From G963664835 sp963664835 (lineage in GTDB: Bacteria > Chloroflexota > UBA6077 > FW602-bin22 > JBCLEL01): DNA of 64,000 nt. Under the pieces are notes generated by a model. It worked only from the letters and a program-made list of their open reading frames with translations. It made no database searches and had not been told where the DNA came from. Below, piece by piece: positions 27,522-34,438 of this stretch. Every line of letters starts with the position of its first letter. The stretch's first letter is position 1. The stretch covers positions 62,001-126,000 of the forward strand of contig CAXXUG010000022.1 in the NCBI GenBank assembly GCA_963664835.2, given 5' to 3'. Made by a program: the position numbers and the translations under genes.

Positions 27522-28019
27522 ATGGGCACTATCGACGATGTCCTCGAAGGTAACGCCAAGTACGTGGCAAGTTTCGACAAGGGCGACCTGCCACTACCGC
27601 CCGCACGCAAGTTAGCGGTCGTAGCCTGCATGGACGCGCGCTTGGATGTTCACAAGATTCTGGGTATCACGGAAGGCGACGCGCACGTGATACGTAATGC
27701 CGGCGGCGTGGTCAGCGACGACGCTATCCGTTCGCTGGTAATCTCCCAGCGGCTGCTTGGGACCGAGACAATTGTGTTGATCCATCACACCGACTGCGGA
27801 ATGCTGACCTTCCGAGACGACGACGTGAAAGACACGATCGAAGCGGACACTGGCATTCGCCCTTCCTTCGCGCTCGAAGCGTTCCCAGATCTGGATGGCA
27901 ACGTGCGACAGTCTATTGCGCGCATCCAGGCCAACCCATTCATCCCCAACAAGGACCAGATTGGTGGCTTCGTTTACGACTGCTCCACCGGCGAGCTCAA
28001 CCAAGTGTCGGCTAACTGA
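27522..28019 (+). CDS. Beta-class carbonic anhydrase
   Basis: A 165-residue beta-carbonic anhydrase, which interconverts CO2 and bicarbonate. Zinc ligands are Cys36 (CMDAR, with the Asp38-Arg40 dyad), His89 and Cys92 (HHTDCGM). The glycine-rich GDAHVIRNAGGVV follows the expected pattern. The length matches the short single-domain, plant-unlike (type II-like) forms. AAGGAGG lies five bases before the ATG. The upstream ~90 bases are AT-rich and contain a TATAAT at 27487. Confidence 0.9.
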   Translation: MGTIDDVLEGNAKYVASFDKGDLPLPPARKLAVVACMDARLDVHKILGITEGDAHVIRNAGGVVSDDAIRSLVISQRLLGTETIVLIHHTDCGMLTFRDDDVKDTIEADTGIRPSFALEAFPDLDGNVRQSIARIQANPFIPNKDQIGGFVYDCSTGELNQVSAN

Positions 28020-28208
28020 GCGGATCGAGCCGGAAAGCCCAGTATAGCCGTCACGCGACGATTAGCCGGGAATCTCGGTTGCCCCCGGCGTGCCGGCACC
28101 CAACCGCACGCCGGACCGCCATGTCAGCCTGCCAAGAATACGGTAGCAAGGTCGTGGTTTAAGCCCTGTGTGGCGTGACGGCAAAGACTTGGCGAGCGCT
28201 TACCGCTG

Positions 28209-28601
28209 CTAACTCGGCATTCGCCAAGGAGCCACCAGGTTCCATCCGCTGTGATTGGTGAACTCCACTCGGTTGCCTTCGAAATCGCGACAGAAGAAGA
28301 ATCGTGAGCCGTCCGGCCGATTGTCAGGTTCTACCTCTATCTGGCAGCCGGCGCTGACAACGCGGCTGTACACTTCGTCAAGGTCGTCGACCTCCATCGC
28401 GACGTGAAGGCGCTCGTTCGTGTCTTCGTCCTGCAGAACGTGAATCTGCGAACCGTTCGCAGCCTGAAAGAATCTCACGTTTTCTTTGGTGAACTCCTCG
28501 TGCGGCATCAGCGTCATTCCAAGCGTGTCGCGGAAAAAACGCACCGATTTGTCTAAGTCTCTTGCGAACATCGTGGCGTGATGGTAGGCGAGGATTTTCA
28601 C
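28209..28601 (-). CDS. VOC-family (glyoxalase/bleomycin-resistance) protein
   Basis: A 130-residue vicinal-oxygen-chelate protein with two beta-alpha-beta-beta-beta modules: HHATMFARDLDKSVRFFRDTLGMTL and LHVAMEVDDLDEVYSRVVSAGC, ending FCRDFEGNRVEFTNHSGW. Metal ligands His, His and Glu are present. It may be a dioxygenase, isomerase or drug-binding protein. The GTG at 28601 has GGAGAGG seven bases upstream. The open frame's longer N-terminus to 28856 runs through the antisense of a tRNA promoter and is not coding. Confidence 0.82.
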   Translation of the reverse strand: MKILAYHHATMFARDLDKSVRFFRDTLGMTLMPHEEFTKENVRFFQAANGSQIHVLQDEDTNERLHVAMEVDDLDEVYSRVVSAGCQIEVEPDNRPDGSRFFFCRDFEGNRVEFTNHSGWNLVAPWRMPS

Positions 28602-28780
28602 TGAGGCACCTCTCCAATTGAAGCTTGGCGTGTATGCGAAGCGACTGGAGTTTCGCCACCGGCCGCTACCAGGACATTCTAGCCGGGTGTTTGGCTCGAT
28701 GCCGGGCCAGTTGTCTGCGGCGCAAGAGTGTTCAATAAATGTTGGCTTGTACGCGCCTAGAACGGTGTATTTCCAACTCC

Positions 28781-28810
28781 TTGACAGTGGCAAGCCGGCG
28801 ACCATAAAAT
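28781..28810 (+). promoter_or_regulatory. Sigma70-like promoter of tRNA-Asn-like copy 1
   Basis: TTGACA (28781-28786), 18 bases, TAAAAT (28805-28810), with the tRNA-like sequence starting 11 bases on. The same arrangement precedes copies 2 (TTGTCA/TAAAAT), 3 (TTGACA/TAAAAT) and 4 (TTGACA/TAGAAT). Confidence 0.75.
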
Positions 28811-28820
28811 CGAAAAACGA

Positions 28821-28902
28821 TCCCCGATAGCTCAATTGGTAAAGCGGGTCCGCCAAAGGCGGATTAACCGCTAGGTTGTAGGTTCGAGTCCTTCTCGGGG
28901 AG
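28821..28902 (+). tRNA. tRNA-Asn-like copy 1, hairpin-bearing (AAA loop), no GTT anticodon
   Basis: Acceptor (TCCCCGA/TCGGGGA), T-arm and most of the D-arm equal the canonical copy at 29475. In the anticodon arm six bases that include the first anticodon position are replaced by the palindrome TCCGCC-AAA-GGCGGA (28849-28863). The D-stem also has a C-A mismatch (AAGC for GAGC). At 82 nt it cannot read Asn codons; likely a pseudo-tRNA or a tRNA-like RNA. Confidence 0.75.
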
Positions 28903-28919
28903 CCTCACCCATTTTCACT

Positions 28920-29026
28920 ATGTTCACCGTTTATGTGCTGCAAAGCACTTCTACCGGACACCAGTACGTAGGACAAACCAATAATCTGAAGCGACGTCTC
29001 GACGAACACTCTGAAGGACTCGCCGG
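28920..29026 (+). pseudogene. Truncated GIY-YIG endonuclease gene
   Basis: Starts 18 bases after tRNA-like copy 1 and encodes the first ~35 residues of a GIY-YIG nuclease (VYVLQS..YVGQTNNLKRRLDEHSEG), nearly identical to the intact gene at 29721. Coding similarity stops at GCCGG near 29025, where the sequence switches to a copy of the upstream region 28682 onward. The rest of the nuclease, including the catalytic Glu region, is lost. Confidence 0.75.
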
Positions 29027-29160
29027 GTGTTTGACTCGATGCCGCGCCAGTTGTCCGCGCCGCATGAGTGTTCAACATATGTTGGCGTGTACACGCCTAG
29101 AACGGTGTATTCCTAACTGCTTGTCAGTGTTAAGCCGGCGACCCTAAAATCGACAAGCGA
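29022..29160 (+). repeat. Duplicate of the tRNA-Asn upstream region
   Basis: Repeats 28681-28820 with scattered changes, including the promoter. Both copies begin at a shared GCCGGGTGTTT, suggesting that the duplication was joined through the GCCGG microhomology inside the GIY-YIG gene. Confidence 0.75.
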
Positions 29161-29242
29161 TCCCCGATAGCTCAATTGGTAGAGCGGGTCCGCCTGAGGC
29201 GGATTAACCGCTAGGTTGTAGGTTCGAGTCCTTCTCGGGGAG
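29161..29242 (+). tRNA. tRNA-Asn-like copy 2, hairpin-bearing (TGA loop)
   Basis: Identical to the canonical tRNA-Asn except in the anticodon arm, where TCCGCC-TGA-GGCGGA (29189-29203) replaces CGGCTG. The D-stem is intact. It has its own TTGTCA-N18-TAAAAT promoter. The GTT anticodon is absent. Confidence 0.75.
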
Positions 29243-29317
29243 CCTGATCTACGTTCACCATGTTAACTGTCGACTCCTTGACAGTGTTAAGCCGGCGACC
29301 CTAAAATCGACAAGCGA

Positions 29318-29399
29318 TCCCCGATAGCTCAATTGGTAAAGCGGGTCCGCCTGAGGCGGATTAACCGCTAGGTTGTAGGTTCGAGTCCTTCTCGGGGAG
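29318..29399 (+). tRNA. tRNA-Asn-like copy 3, hairpin-bearing (TGA loop)
   Basis: Same hairpin as copy 2 (29346-29360) plus the D-stem mismatch of copy 1. Copies 2, 3 and 4 start exactly 157 bases apart and share promoter and spacer, so they arose by tandem duplication. Confidence 0.75.
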
Positions 29400-29474
29400 C
29401 CTGATCTACGTTCACCAATTTAACTGTCGACACCTTGACAGTGTTAAGCCGGCGACCCTAGAATCGACAAGCGA

Positions 29475-29547
29475 TCCCCGATAGCTCAATTGGTAGAGCG
29501 GGCGGCTGTTAACCGCTAGGTTGTAGGTTCGAGTCCTTCTCGGGGAG
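29475..29547 (+). tRNA. tRNA-Asn (anticodon GTT), the only canonical copy
   Basis: 73 nt with acceptor TCCCCGA/TCGGGGA, D-arm GCTC/GAGC, anticodon arm GGCGG/CCGCT with loop CTGTTAA, T-loop TTCGAGT and discriminator G. One T-U mismatch in the T-stem is shared with all other copies. CCA is not encoded. Promoter TTGACA-N18-TAGAAT upstream. Confidence 0.92.
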
Positions 29548-29570
29548 CCCGTAACATACCTTTGGCATGT

Positions 29571-29639
29571 CTACCGTGTGGCGTGAATGGCCTGTGAAGA
29601 TGAGAGCCGGCCGGGAGTGGCTGAGGCCTCAACTCGCCA
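29571..29639 (+). pseudogene. 3' remnant of a GIY-YIG endonuclease gene
   Basis: A diverged copy of the last part of the nuclease gene (compare 29893-29958): GGCGTGAA, GAGCCGG and GGCTGAGG blocks and the final CAACTCGCCAG align in order, but the frame is broken. It runs directly into half-tRNA 29640-29703. Confidence 0.6.
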
Positions 29640-29703
29640 GTAGAGCGGGTCCGCCCGTGGCGGATTAACCGCTAGGTTGTAGGTTCGAGTCCTTCTCGGG
29701 GAG
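29640..29703 (+). tRNA. 5'-truncated tRNA-Asn-like copy 5 (CGT loop)
   Basis: Begins at GTAGAGCGGG in the D-arm and runs to the 3' end. The hairpin TCCGCC-CGT-GGCGGA is at 29650-29664. The acceptor 5' strand and D-loop are missing, so it cannot fold as a tRNA alone. Confidence 0.6.
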
Positions 29704-29720
29704 CGTCACCCAATTTCACT

Positions 29721-29987
29721 ATGTTTACCGTTTATGTGCTGCAAAGCACATCTACCGCACACCTCTACGTAGGACAAACCAATAATCTGAAGCGCCGTCT
29801 CGACGAACATTCTGAAGGACTCGCCGGCTACACAAAGAACCGAGGACCGTGGCAGTTGGTCCATCAGGAACAATTCTCGACTAGGGTAGAAGCTATGAGG
29901 CGTGAACGATACCTAAAGACGGGAGCCGGCAAGGCTTGGCTGAGGCTTCAACTCGCCAGTAGAGCGGGTCCGCCCGTGGCGGATTAA
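29721..29987 (+). CDS. Small GIY-YIG endonuclease ending inside tRNA sequence
   Basis: An 88-residue single-domain GIY-YIG nuclease of the UPF0213-like kind. VYV and YVG form the two beta strands, KRRLDEH holds the catalytic Arg and His, and EAMRRERYLK contains the expected catalytic Glu. These enzymes nick or cut DNA. The ATG follows half-tRNA 5 by 17 bases with no evident ribosome site. The last nine codons (SRAGPPVAD) and the stop TAA (29985-29987) lie within the tRNA-derived segment that begins at 29959, with the anticodon-loop TTAA supplying the stop. Nuclease plus tRNA 3' half looks like a unit that copies itself next to tRNA-Asn; that role is inference. Confidence 0.82.
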   Translation: MFTVYVLQSTSTAHLYVGQTNNLKRRLDEHSEGLAGYTKNRGPWQLVHQEQFSTRVEAMRRERYLKTGAGKAWLRLQLASRAGPPVAD

Positions 29988-30022
29988 CCGCTAGGTTGTA
30001 GGTTCGAGTCCTTCTCGGGGAG
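29959..30022 (+). tRNA. 5'-truncated tRNA-Asn-like copy 6 (CGT loop)
   Basis: Same as copy 5 (29640-29703) and overlapping the 3' end of the GIY-YIG gene. Hairpin at 29969-29983. The T-arm and acceptor 3' strand are intact. Confidence 0.6.
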
Positions 30023-30067
30023 CCAAGTTTCTGACCACGAACTCAGGCGACCAACTGGTTAACACAA

Positions 30068-30095
30068 GACCCCGCAGGGTGATCCCTCCGGGGTC
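30068..30095 (+). terminator. Hairpin after the tRNA array, terminator-like
   Basis: GACCCCG/CGGGGTC (30068-30074 and 30089-30095) encloses AGGG-TGAT-CCCT. No long T tract follows, so termination efficiency is doubtful. Confidence 0.45.
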
Positions 30096-30180
30096 ACGTC
30101 ATTTGTGGCGGTTTCTGTAGCTAAATTCGCCCTTTCCTCATGCTCCCCGATTCTCCAGTTCGCAAAACCGGCTTGGGGTG

Positions 30181-30209
30181 CCTTGTGCAACCATAGGGGT
30201 TGCGCAAGG
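30181..30209. other. 12-bp hairpin in a gene-free stretch
   Basis: CCTTGTGCAACC (30181-30192) pairs with GGTTGCGCAAGG (30198-30209) with one G-T pair. The rest of 30096-30316 shows two related CT-rich patches (TTCTCCAG, TTCTCCAT) but no gene. Confidence 0.4.
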
Positions 30210-30316
30210 GGAGCCAGTGTTCTCGTTTCCTAATTCTCCCATTCTCCATTTTTCGCTGGGAGTTGGTTAACAGTCGAGTCCTGATCGGAGCCCTTGTGAC
30301 GATATTTCATAACTCA

Positions 30317-30511
30317 ATGCGTTACGTATCCAGCGGAGTCCGGGCCGATCTGTGGTGGATCGTCTGAGAGTACAACGACGTCTTCTTCCCACTGGAGCTC
30401 GAGATCGGAGCGGTGCTGCGCATCCCGTCGGTGAAGCACGTCAACATGCGCCTCATCGGGCGAGACACCGAGCAAGGGGTGCTGGTCCGTAACGACTGGC
30501 GCATCATGTGA
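30317..30511 (+). pseudogene. Gene remnant with an in-frame TGA
   Basis: From an ATG at 30317 the frame reads 16 codons, a TGA at 30365-30367, then 47 more sense codons with protein-like composition (EYNDVFFPLELEIGAVLRIP.. to DWRIM) and a TGA. I do not recognise the family. A short leftover of a larger gene is the simplest reading. Confidence 0.3.
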
Positions 30512-30606
30512 CCGGTGCCCTCACCGATCTATAGCGCTACGAACCAGGCTCCACACCTTCGAGGTTCGGGCGCATCCTGACAATCCCACCGAGCGAGCCC
30601 CGACCC

Positions 30607-31500
30607 TCAAGGGAGCGGCACCTCTCCGGCAACCCAATACGGACCAGGACAATCACTCGGAAGGGGCTGCTCTACGAAGGCTTGGACACGGGACAGAGAT
30701 ACTTCACCGCCACCGATTCTGATCTCCTCTCCGACAGATAAAGAGACTCCCGAATCGTCGCTGACTTGAATGTTTCGACCGTCAACAGTCAGCTTGAATC
30801 CGTGTGGCCAAATGAGAAGGTAGTCGGTGCCGCCTATGCTCGTTATACGAAGACATCCGTCCTTTGACACCAGTTGGCCCTTGAGCTCGGCTTCCATTAC
30901 TATGTTGACGCCCTCATGCTGCTGAGGGAAGTGAGTATTAGTCGGCAACTCCGGGCCATCAACACCAACTAGTTCCGTCACCTCTTCTACGAACTCCTCC
31001 GGTGTCTTGCCAATTGCAAAGCCTACCGGCTGGTCATTCGAGGCCCATCTGACGACATCTCCATCGATATCCAGAAGGCCGCTCCTTCCACCACCGTAGC
31101 TGTCGTTACGGGTCTTGACGAGCACAAACAACCGTCGCTGGCCAGTCTCGGGTGTCGTGGAGCTTCTCTCCCACTCCATGAACGTTCCTTCGCCAACCTC
31201 CACAGGCCCGACCCCGCCGTTGCCTTCCTCGCGTAGAATCACGGTCTCGCCACGACCAATTGTTCCGTCGTCCCTGATGACCTGCTCTAACTCAAGCTCA
31301 AAATACGTATGCGGCACCAAGGTCTGCTTGACGACCGGCTCTTTGAGTCCTCCCTCAGCTACTACACGGATGACCTTGCCAACTCGTCCCACCGCGATGA
31401 TGTCTGCGCGGCTCACTAGCTCCTCCGTAGTCTTCGGCAGAGGAACCATTTTGGCGGTATCTGCTCCGGCCGCGACTTCGCGGACGACTACGCGAGTCAC
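30607..31500 (-). CDS. Hypothetical protein, possibly lacking its export signal
   Basis: A 297-residue protein I do not recognise. It has an N-terminal beta-rich half (SRADIIAVGRVGKVIRV, then VRDDGTIGRGETVILREEG) and a C-terminal small beta domain with repeated short strands, so an extracytoplasmic protein is plausible. Yet no signal peptide is encoded from the GTG at 31500. The same frame stays open with protein-like codons upstream to a TAG at 31570-31572 without a better start, so the N-terminus, with its signal, may have been lost or frameshifted. Confidence 0.5.
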   Translation of the reverse strand: MTRVVVREVAAGADTAKMVPLPKTTEELVSRADIIAVGRVGKVIRVVAEGGLKEPVVKQTLVPHTYFELELEQVIRDDGTIGRGETVILREEGNGGVGPVEVGEGTFMEWERSSTTPETGQRRLFVLVKTRNDSYGGGRSGLLDIDGDVVRWASNDQPVGFAIGKTPEEFVEEVTELVGVDGPELPTNTHFPQQHEGVNIVMEAELKGQLVSKDGCLRITSIGGTDYLLIWPHGFKLTVDGRNIQVSDDSGVSLSVGEEIRIGGGEVSLSRVQAFVEQPLPSDCPGPYWVAGEVPLP

Positions 31501-32330
31501 TTCAGCTTGCGCCGCTCGCTGGGTTTCTTCATCATCCGTTGTCCTACCTTGTCCGGTTAGGCCGTCGAGCTAAGAATTTTCGTCGATTCTGAGCTACGTT
31601 GAAACCTGGTGGACCGAAGACCAAAGGCAAACTCAGGCAGAGATAAACAAGCAGGCCTATTAAGCTTAGCGGGATTTGATCAGGACGAGCGAGGACCGCC
31701 GCGCAACGGCCAGTGCCTGCCGCATTCCCTAGTAACCCAAATAGTGTCCTACGATGATGCGCCCAGCCCGTCGGGACGGCTGGTCGGTGGGTGACGCCCA
31801 CTGGCCGAATCCTCGCAGTCGCGCCCATCTCACTCATCGCTGGAGCGGCCAACGAAAAAGCGATCAACACCGGACCGGCGGCGGGCGAAAATGCAGCACT
31901 TTGTGATTGTTCGACCTGAACCGTAATTCGTGGACGGAAGGATCGCCTGCTCCGGACACAGCCCTTTGCCTATCCTTTTTGGGTGGGATTTGCGCCCGCA
32001 GTCAGACCCTTTGCCACCCTTTCGAACGTGTCGCTACCGATGAGGTACAAGTAACATCCACCGCGGCGGAGCGTGTTCGCCGGCCTTTCGACAACAGCGG
32101 CGGACGTCGGGGAGTGTAGCGCGACGCTGATCGTATCCACTCTCCGCCCGGACTATGGTTGCCCGAATACCAATTGCAACTGGCTGACCAAAAGAGTAGG
32201 ATTCCGGCAAGGATTTCTAAACACAATATCCAGCATGTTTGCCGAAAGGGGGGATGCCAGGGGAGTTGCCGGCCGACCCGACATTCGTTCCTCCAGGTGG
32301 GGACAAGACATTGGTTCGAGACCAGATTTT
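31501..32330. other. Gene-free stretch, nothing supported
   Basis: About 830 bases. A minus-strand frame (31544-31870) contains a hydrophobic segment but lacks a ribosome site and family resemblance; plus-strand frames extend the next gene backwards without homology. The promoter of the lipoprotein gene must lie at the right end. Confidence 0.4.
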
Positions 32331-32345
32331 AAGGAGGAGATTCAA

Positions 32346-33902
32346 TTGGATCTGAACAAGACCCTGATACCCAGATTTACCCGTCGTTCGTTCCTGGCTG
32401 GATTGGGCGCGGCTAGCGCATTGCCGATACTCGCGGCATGTCAGCCCCAGGTGGTAACGGAAGAGCGGGTTCAGGTCGTTGAGAAAGAGGTCCCGGTCGA
32501 GAGAGTCGTTACCCAGGTCGTAAGAGAGGAAGTCGAGAAGGTCGTTACCGTCGAGGTTGAGAAGGCGGTCGAAGTCGAGAAGGTCGTTACCGTCGAGGTT
32601 GAGAAGGCGGTTGAGGTCGTAAAGAGAGAAGTAGTCGAGGTCGAGAAGGAAGTAGTCGTCGAGAAAGAGAAAGTCGTTACCGTCGCTCCGGTGATGATGG
32701 AGAAGAAGGTCGTAACCACGTGGGGTTGGGTCAGCTTGGCCACTGCCGAGGACTGGGCGGTTGACGGCGTGACGATGGGGGAGGCCTTCCAGGAGGAGAC
32801 CGGCATCATCCAGGAGCACGTTCCGGTCCACTGGTCGCGATACAACGACGCCCTGAAGGCGGCCGTACCGGCGGGCGTTGGGCCCAACGCGTTCGAGAAC
32901 AACTGGAGCCACATCTCTCCGATGGCCAGCGAGGAGTTCATAGCCCCTCTGCAGGACTATGCCGTTTCGGAGTGGGGTAGCGGCTGGAAGGATCTGTTTG
33001 TGGCTGGCCTGATCGACGAGCTCGAGCACCTTGGACAGATAGACGGCTCGAACAATATCTACAGCATTCCGATTCGCGGACAAGCGATAGGTCAGTATTA
33101 CGCGAACCTGGACCTCTTCAAGGAGCACGACCTGGACCTGCCCACTACCTGGGACGAATTCGTCAAGGTCAACGACACCTTCGTGGCCGCCGGAGTGCCT
33201 GCCGTTGCCATGGGCTCGAAGGACACCTGGTGGGCAAACACCTACTGGACGTTGATGCTCGAGACGGCGGCGCCAGGCTATCGCGACGCGATCGACTGGG
33301 AAGGTACGGGCAGCTTTGACAGTGACGAGTGCCGCGCGGGGCTCGAGCTGTACAAAATGCTGTTTGACAGGAACTGGACTCAGCCGAATCCGCTATCGAT
33401 CGGCGTCGGTGACGCGCGGTCGGCCTGGATCAGAATGGAGGCCGCCTCCATGGTTGGGTGGGACGGCTGGTGGGGCATCGCCCAGAGCGGGGGCGACGCG
33501 GGCAACGGCGACCAGTGGGGCATCTTCGAGCCACCCGGGGGCAAGACCCTGGCGGCGATTTCAACGAGTTGGGCAATCACTCAGGTGGCCAAGGACAAGG
33601 ATCTGGCCTTCGAGCTCACCAAGTGGTACACCCAAGGCCGCGGGCAGGAGATGGTAGCGGCACGCCCTGCTCTAACGGGCAAGGTCGGAGTCAAGCTTGG
33701 AAGCGTCAACCCGACCTTCGACAAGAACGTCATCGAGCCGACGATAGGTATTCTCGCGTCGGGAAAGACGATCATGCGGTGGGCGAGGTGCTCCGCGACA
33801 GACGTGTCGATAGCCCCTGGAATGCAGGGTCTCATCGACGGGCGCTCCACGATCGACGATGTCTTGGAAGAGGCCCAGAAGGTTTGGGAGACCCAGTGCT
33901 AG
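32346..33902 (+). CDS. Tat-exported solute-binding lipoprotein with Val-Glu-Lys linker (second)
   Basis: A 518-residue lipoprotein: FTRRSFLAG twin-arginine motif, ILAAC lipobox, ~80 residues of Val/Glu/Lys repeats, then a family 1 extracellular solute-binding domain of the kind that feeds sugar ABC transporters (TTWDEFVKVNDTFVAAGVPA, GWDGWWGIAQ). The start is a TTG at 32346 with AAGGAGG eight bases upstream; the open frame's earlier start at 32073 has no support. It shares architecture, but not close sequence, with the lipoprotein at 16704. No permease genes are near, so it too depends on a distant or shared transporter. Confidence 0.86.
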   Translation: MDLNKTLIPRFTRRSFLAGLGAASALPILAACQPQVVTEERVQVVEKEVPVERVVTQVVREEVEKVVTVEVEKAVEVEKVVTVEVEKAVEVVKREVVEVEKEVVVEKEKVVTVAPVMMEKKVVTTWGWVSLATAEDWAVDGVTMGEAFQEETGIIQEHVPVHWSRYNDALKAAVPAGVGPNAFENNWSHISPMASEEFIAPLQDYAVSEWGSGWKDLFVAGLIDELEHLGQIDGSNNIYSIPIRGQAIGQYYANLDLFKEHDLDLPTTWDEFVKVNDTFVAAGVPAVAMGSKDTWWANTYWTLMLETAAPGYRDAIDWEGTGSFDSDECRAGLELYKMLFDRNWTQPNPLSIGVGDARSAWIRMEAASMVGWDGWWGIAQSGGDAGNGDQWGIFEPPGGKTLAAISTSWAITQVAKDKDLAFELTKWYTQGRGQEMVAARPALTGKVGVKLGSVNPTFDKNVIEPTIGILASGKTIMRWARCSATDVSIAPGMQGLIDGRSTIDDVLEEAQKVWETQC

Positions 33903-34072
33903 GAGTCGGTTGCCAACTCGCCGGCTGCTAGCCTAGACTCATCTGCCCCTGACCCATCCCGGGCCGGGGGCAGCCAATCATCTCCCGCGATTCATGACAG
34001 CTGTGCGTCCTGCAGAGCCCTGAATCTAAGGCGACCTTCGGTGGACTCGCACATCAATCAGGTCAACAGGCC

Positions 34073-34330
34073 TTAGGAGGTCATATCGGCGATGACTTTC
34101 GGATGAGTCTCGATGTGATCGACGGCATTCACGAATTCGTCGCTGCTACCCTTAACCTGGCTCGACAGCGCCCTCGAAACGCCAGAAGGCAACGATGCCG
34201 TGGGGCGCCTAGGTGGCGTAGTAACCTCCGATATTCTCCGCGAACTGCCTCGTTGGGCTTTAGCAAGTAGGCGGACGCCACCCAACTTATAGACTACCGT
34301 GCAAGCATCGCCAAATACGCTGGTCGCCAC
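34073..34330 (-). pseudogene. Possible decayed gene of unknown family
   Basis: In the 33903-34438 gap the minus strand shows two coding-like pieces in different frames: VASAYLLKPNEAVRGEYRRLLRH, and, nearer the stop, GSSDEFVNAVDHIETHPKV. Both look like real protein but no start or family is evident. The remaining ~280 bases hold nothing I can name. Confidence 0.3.
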
Positions 34331-34438
34331 CTACTGAAACCTGGCAACGGCCAAGTGTTCGCCCACACCGTTCGGTTTCCTTGTTGGTGGCGACTTGGTC
34401 TGTCTGGGAAAGCACTCATCGCCCAGGCGCAAGGGTCA

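Noticed and set aside
28601..28856. N-terminal extension of the VOC protein to 28856.
   Set aside because: It would be antisense to the tRNA-Asn copy 1 and its promoter, has no homology, and the GTG at 28601 has a perfect ribosome site.
28821..29399. The tRNA hairpins as small introns.
   Set aside because: No single excision restores the CTGTTAA anticodon loop: the G of GTT is absent and only TTAA remains, so splicing cannot give tRNA-Asn.
28821..30022. CRISPR-like array from regularly spaced repeats.
   Set aside because: Repeats are tRNA sequence with promoters and near-identical spacers; there are no cas genes.
31544..31870. Minus-strand frame as the missing N-terminus of the hypothetical gene at 30607.
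   Set aside because: It is in a different frame, lacks a ribosome site and shows no joining homology; only noted as a possibility.
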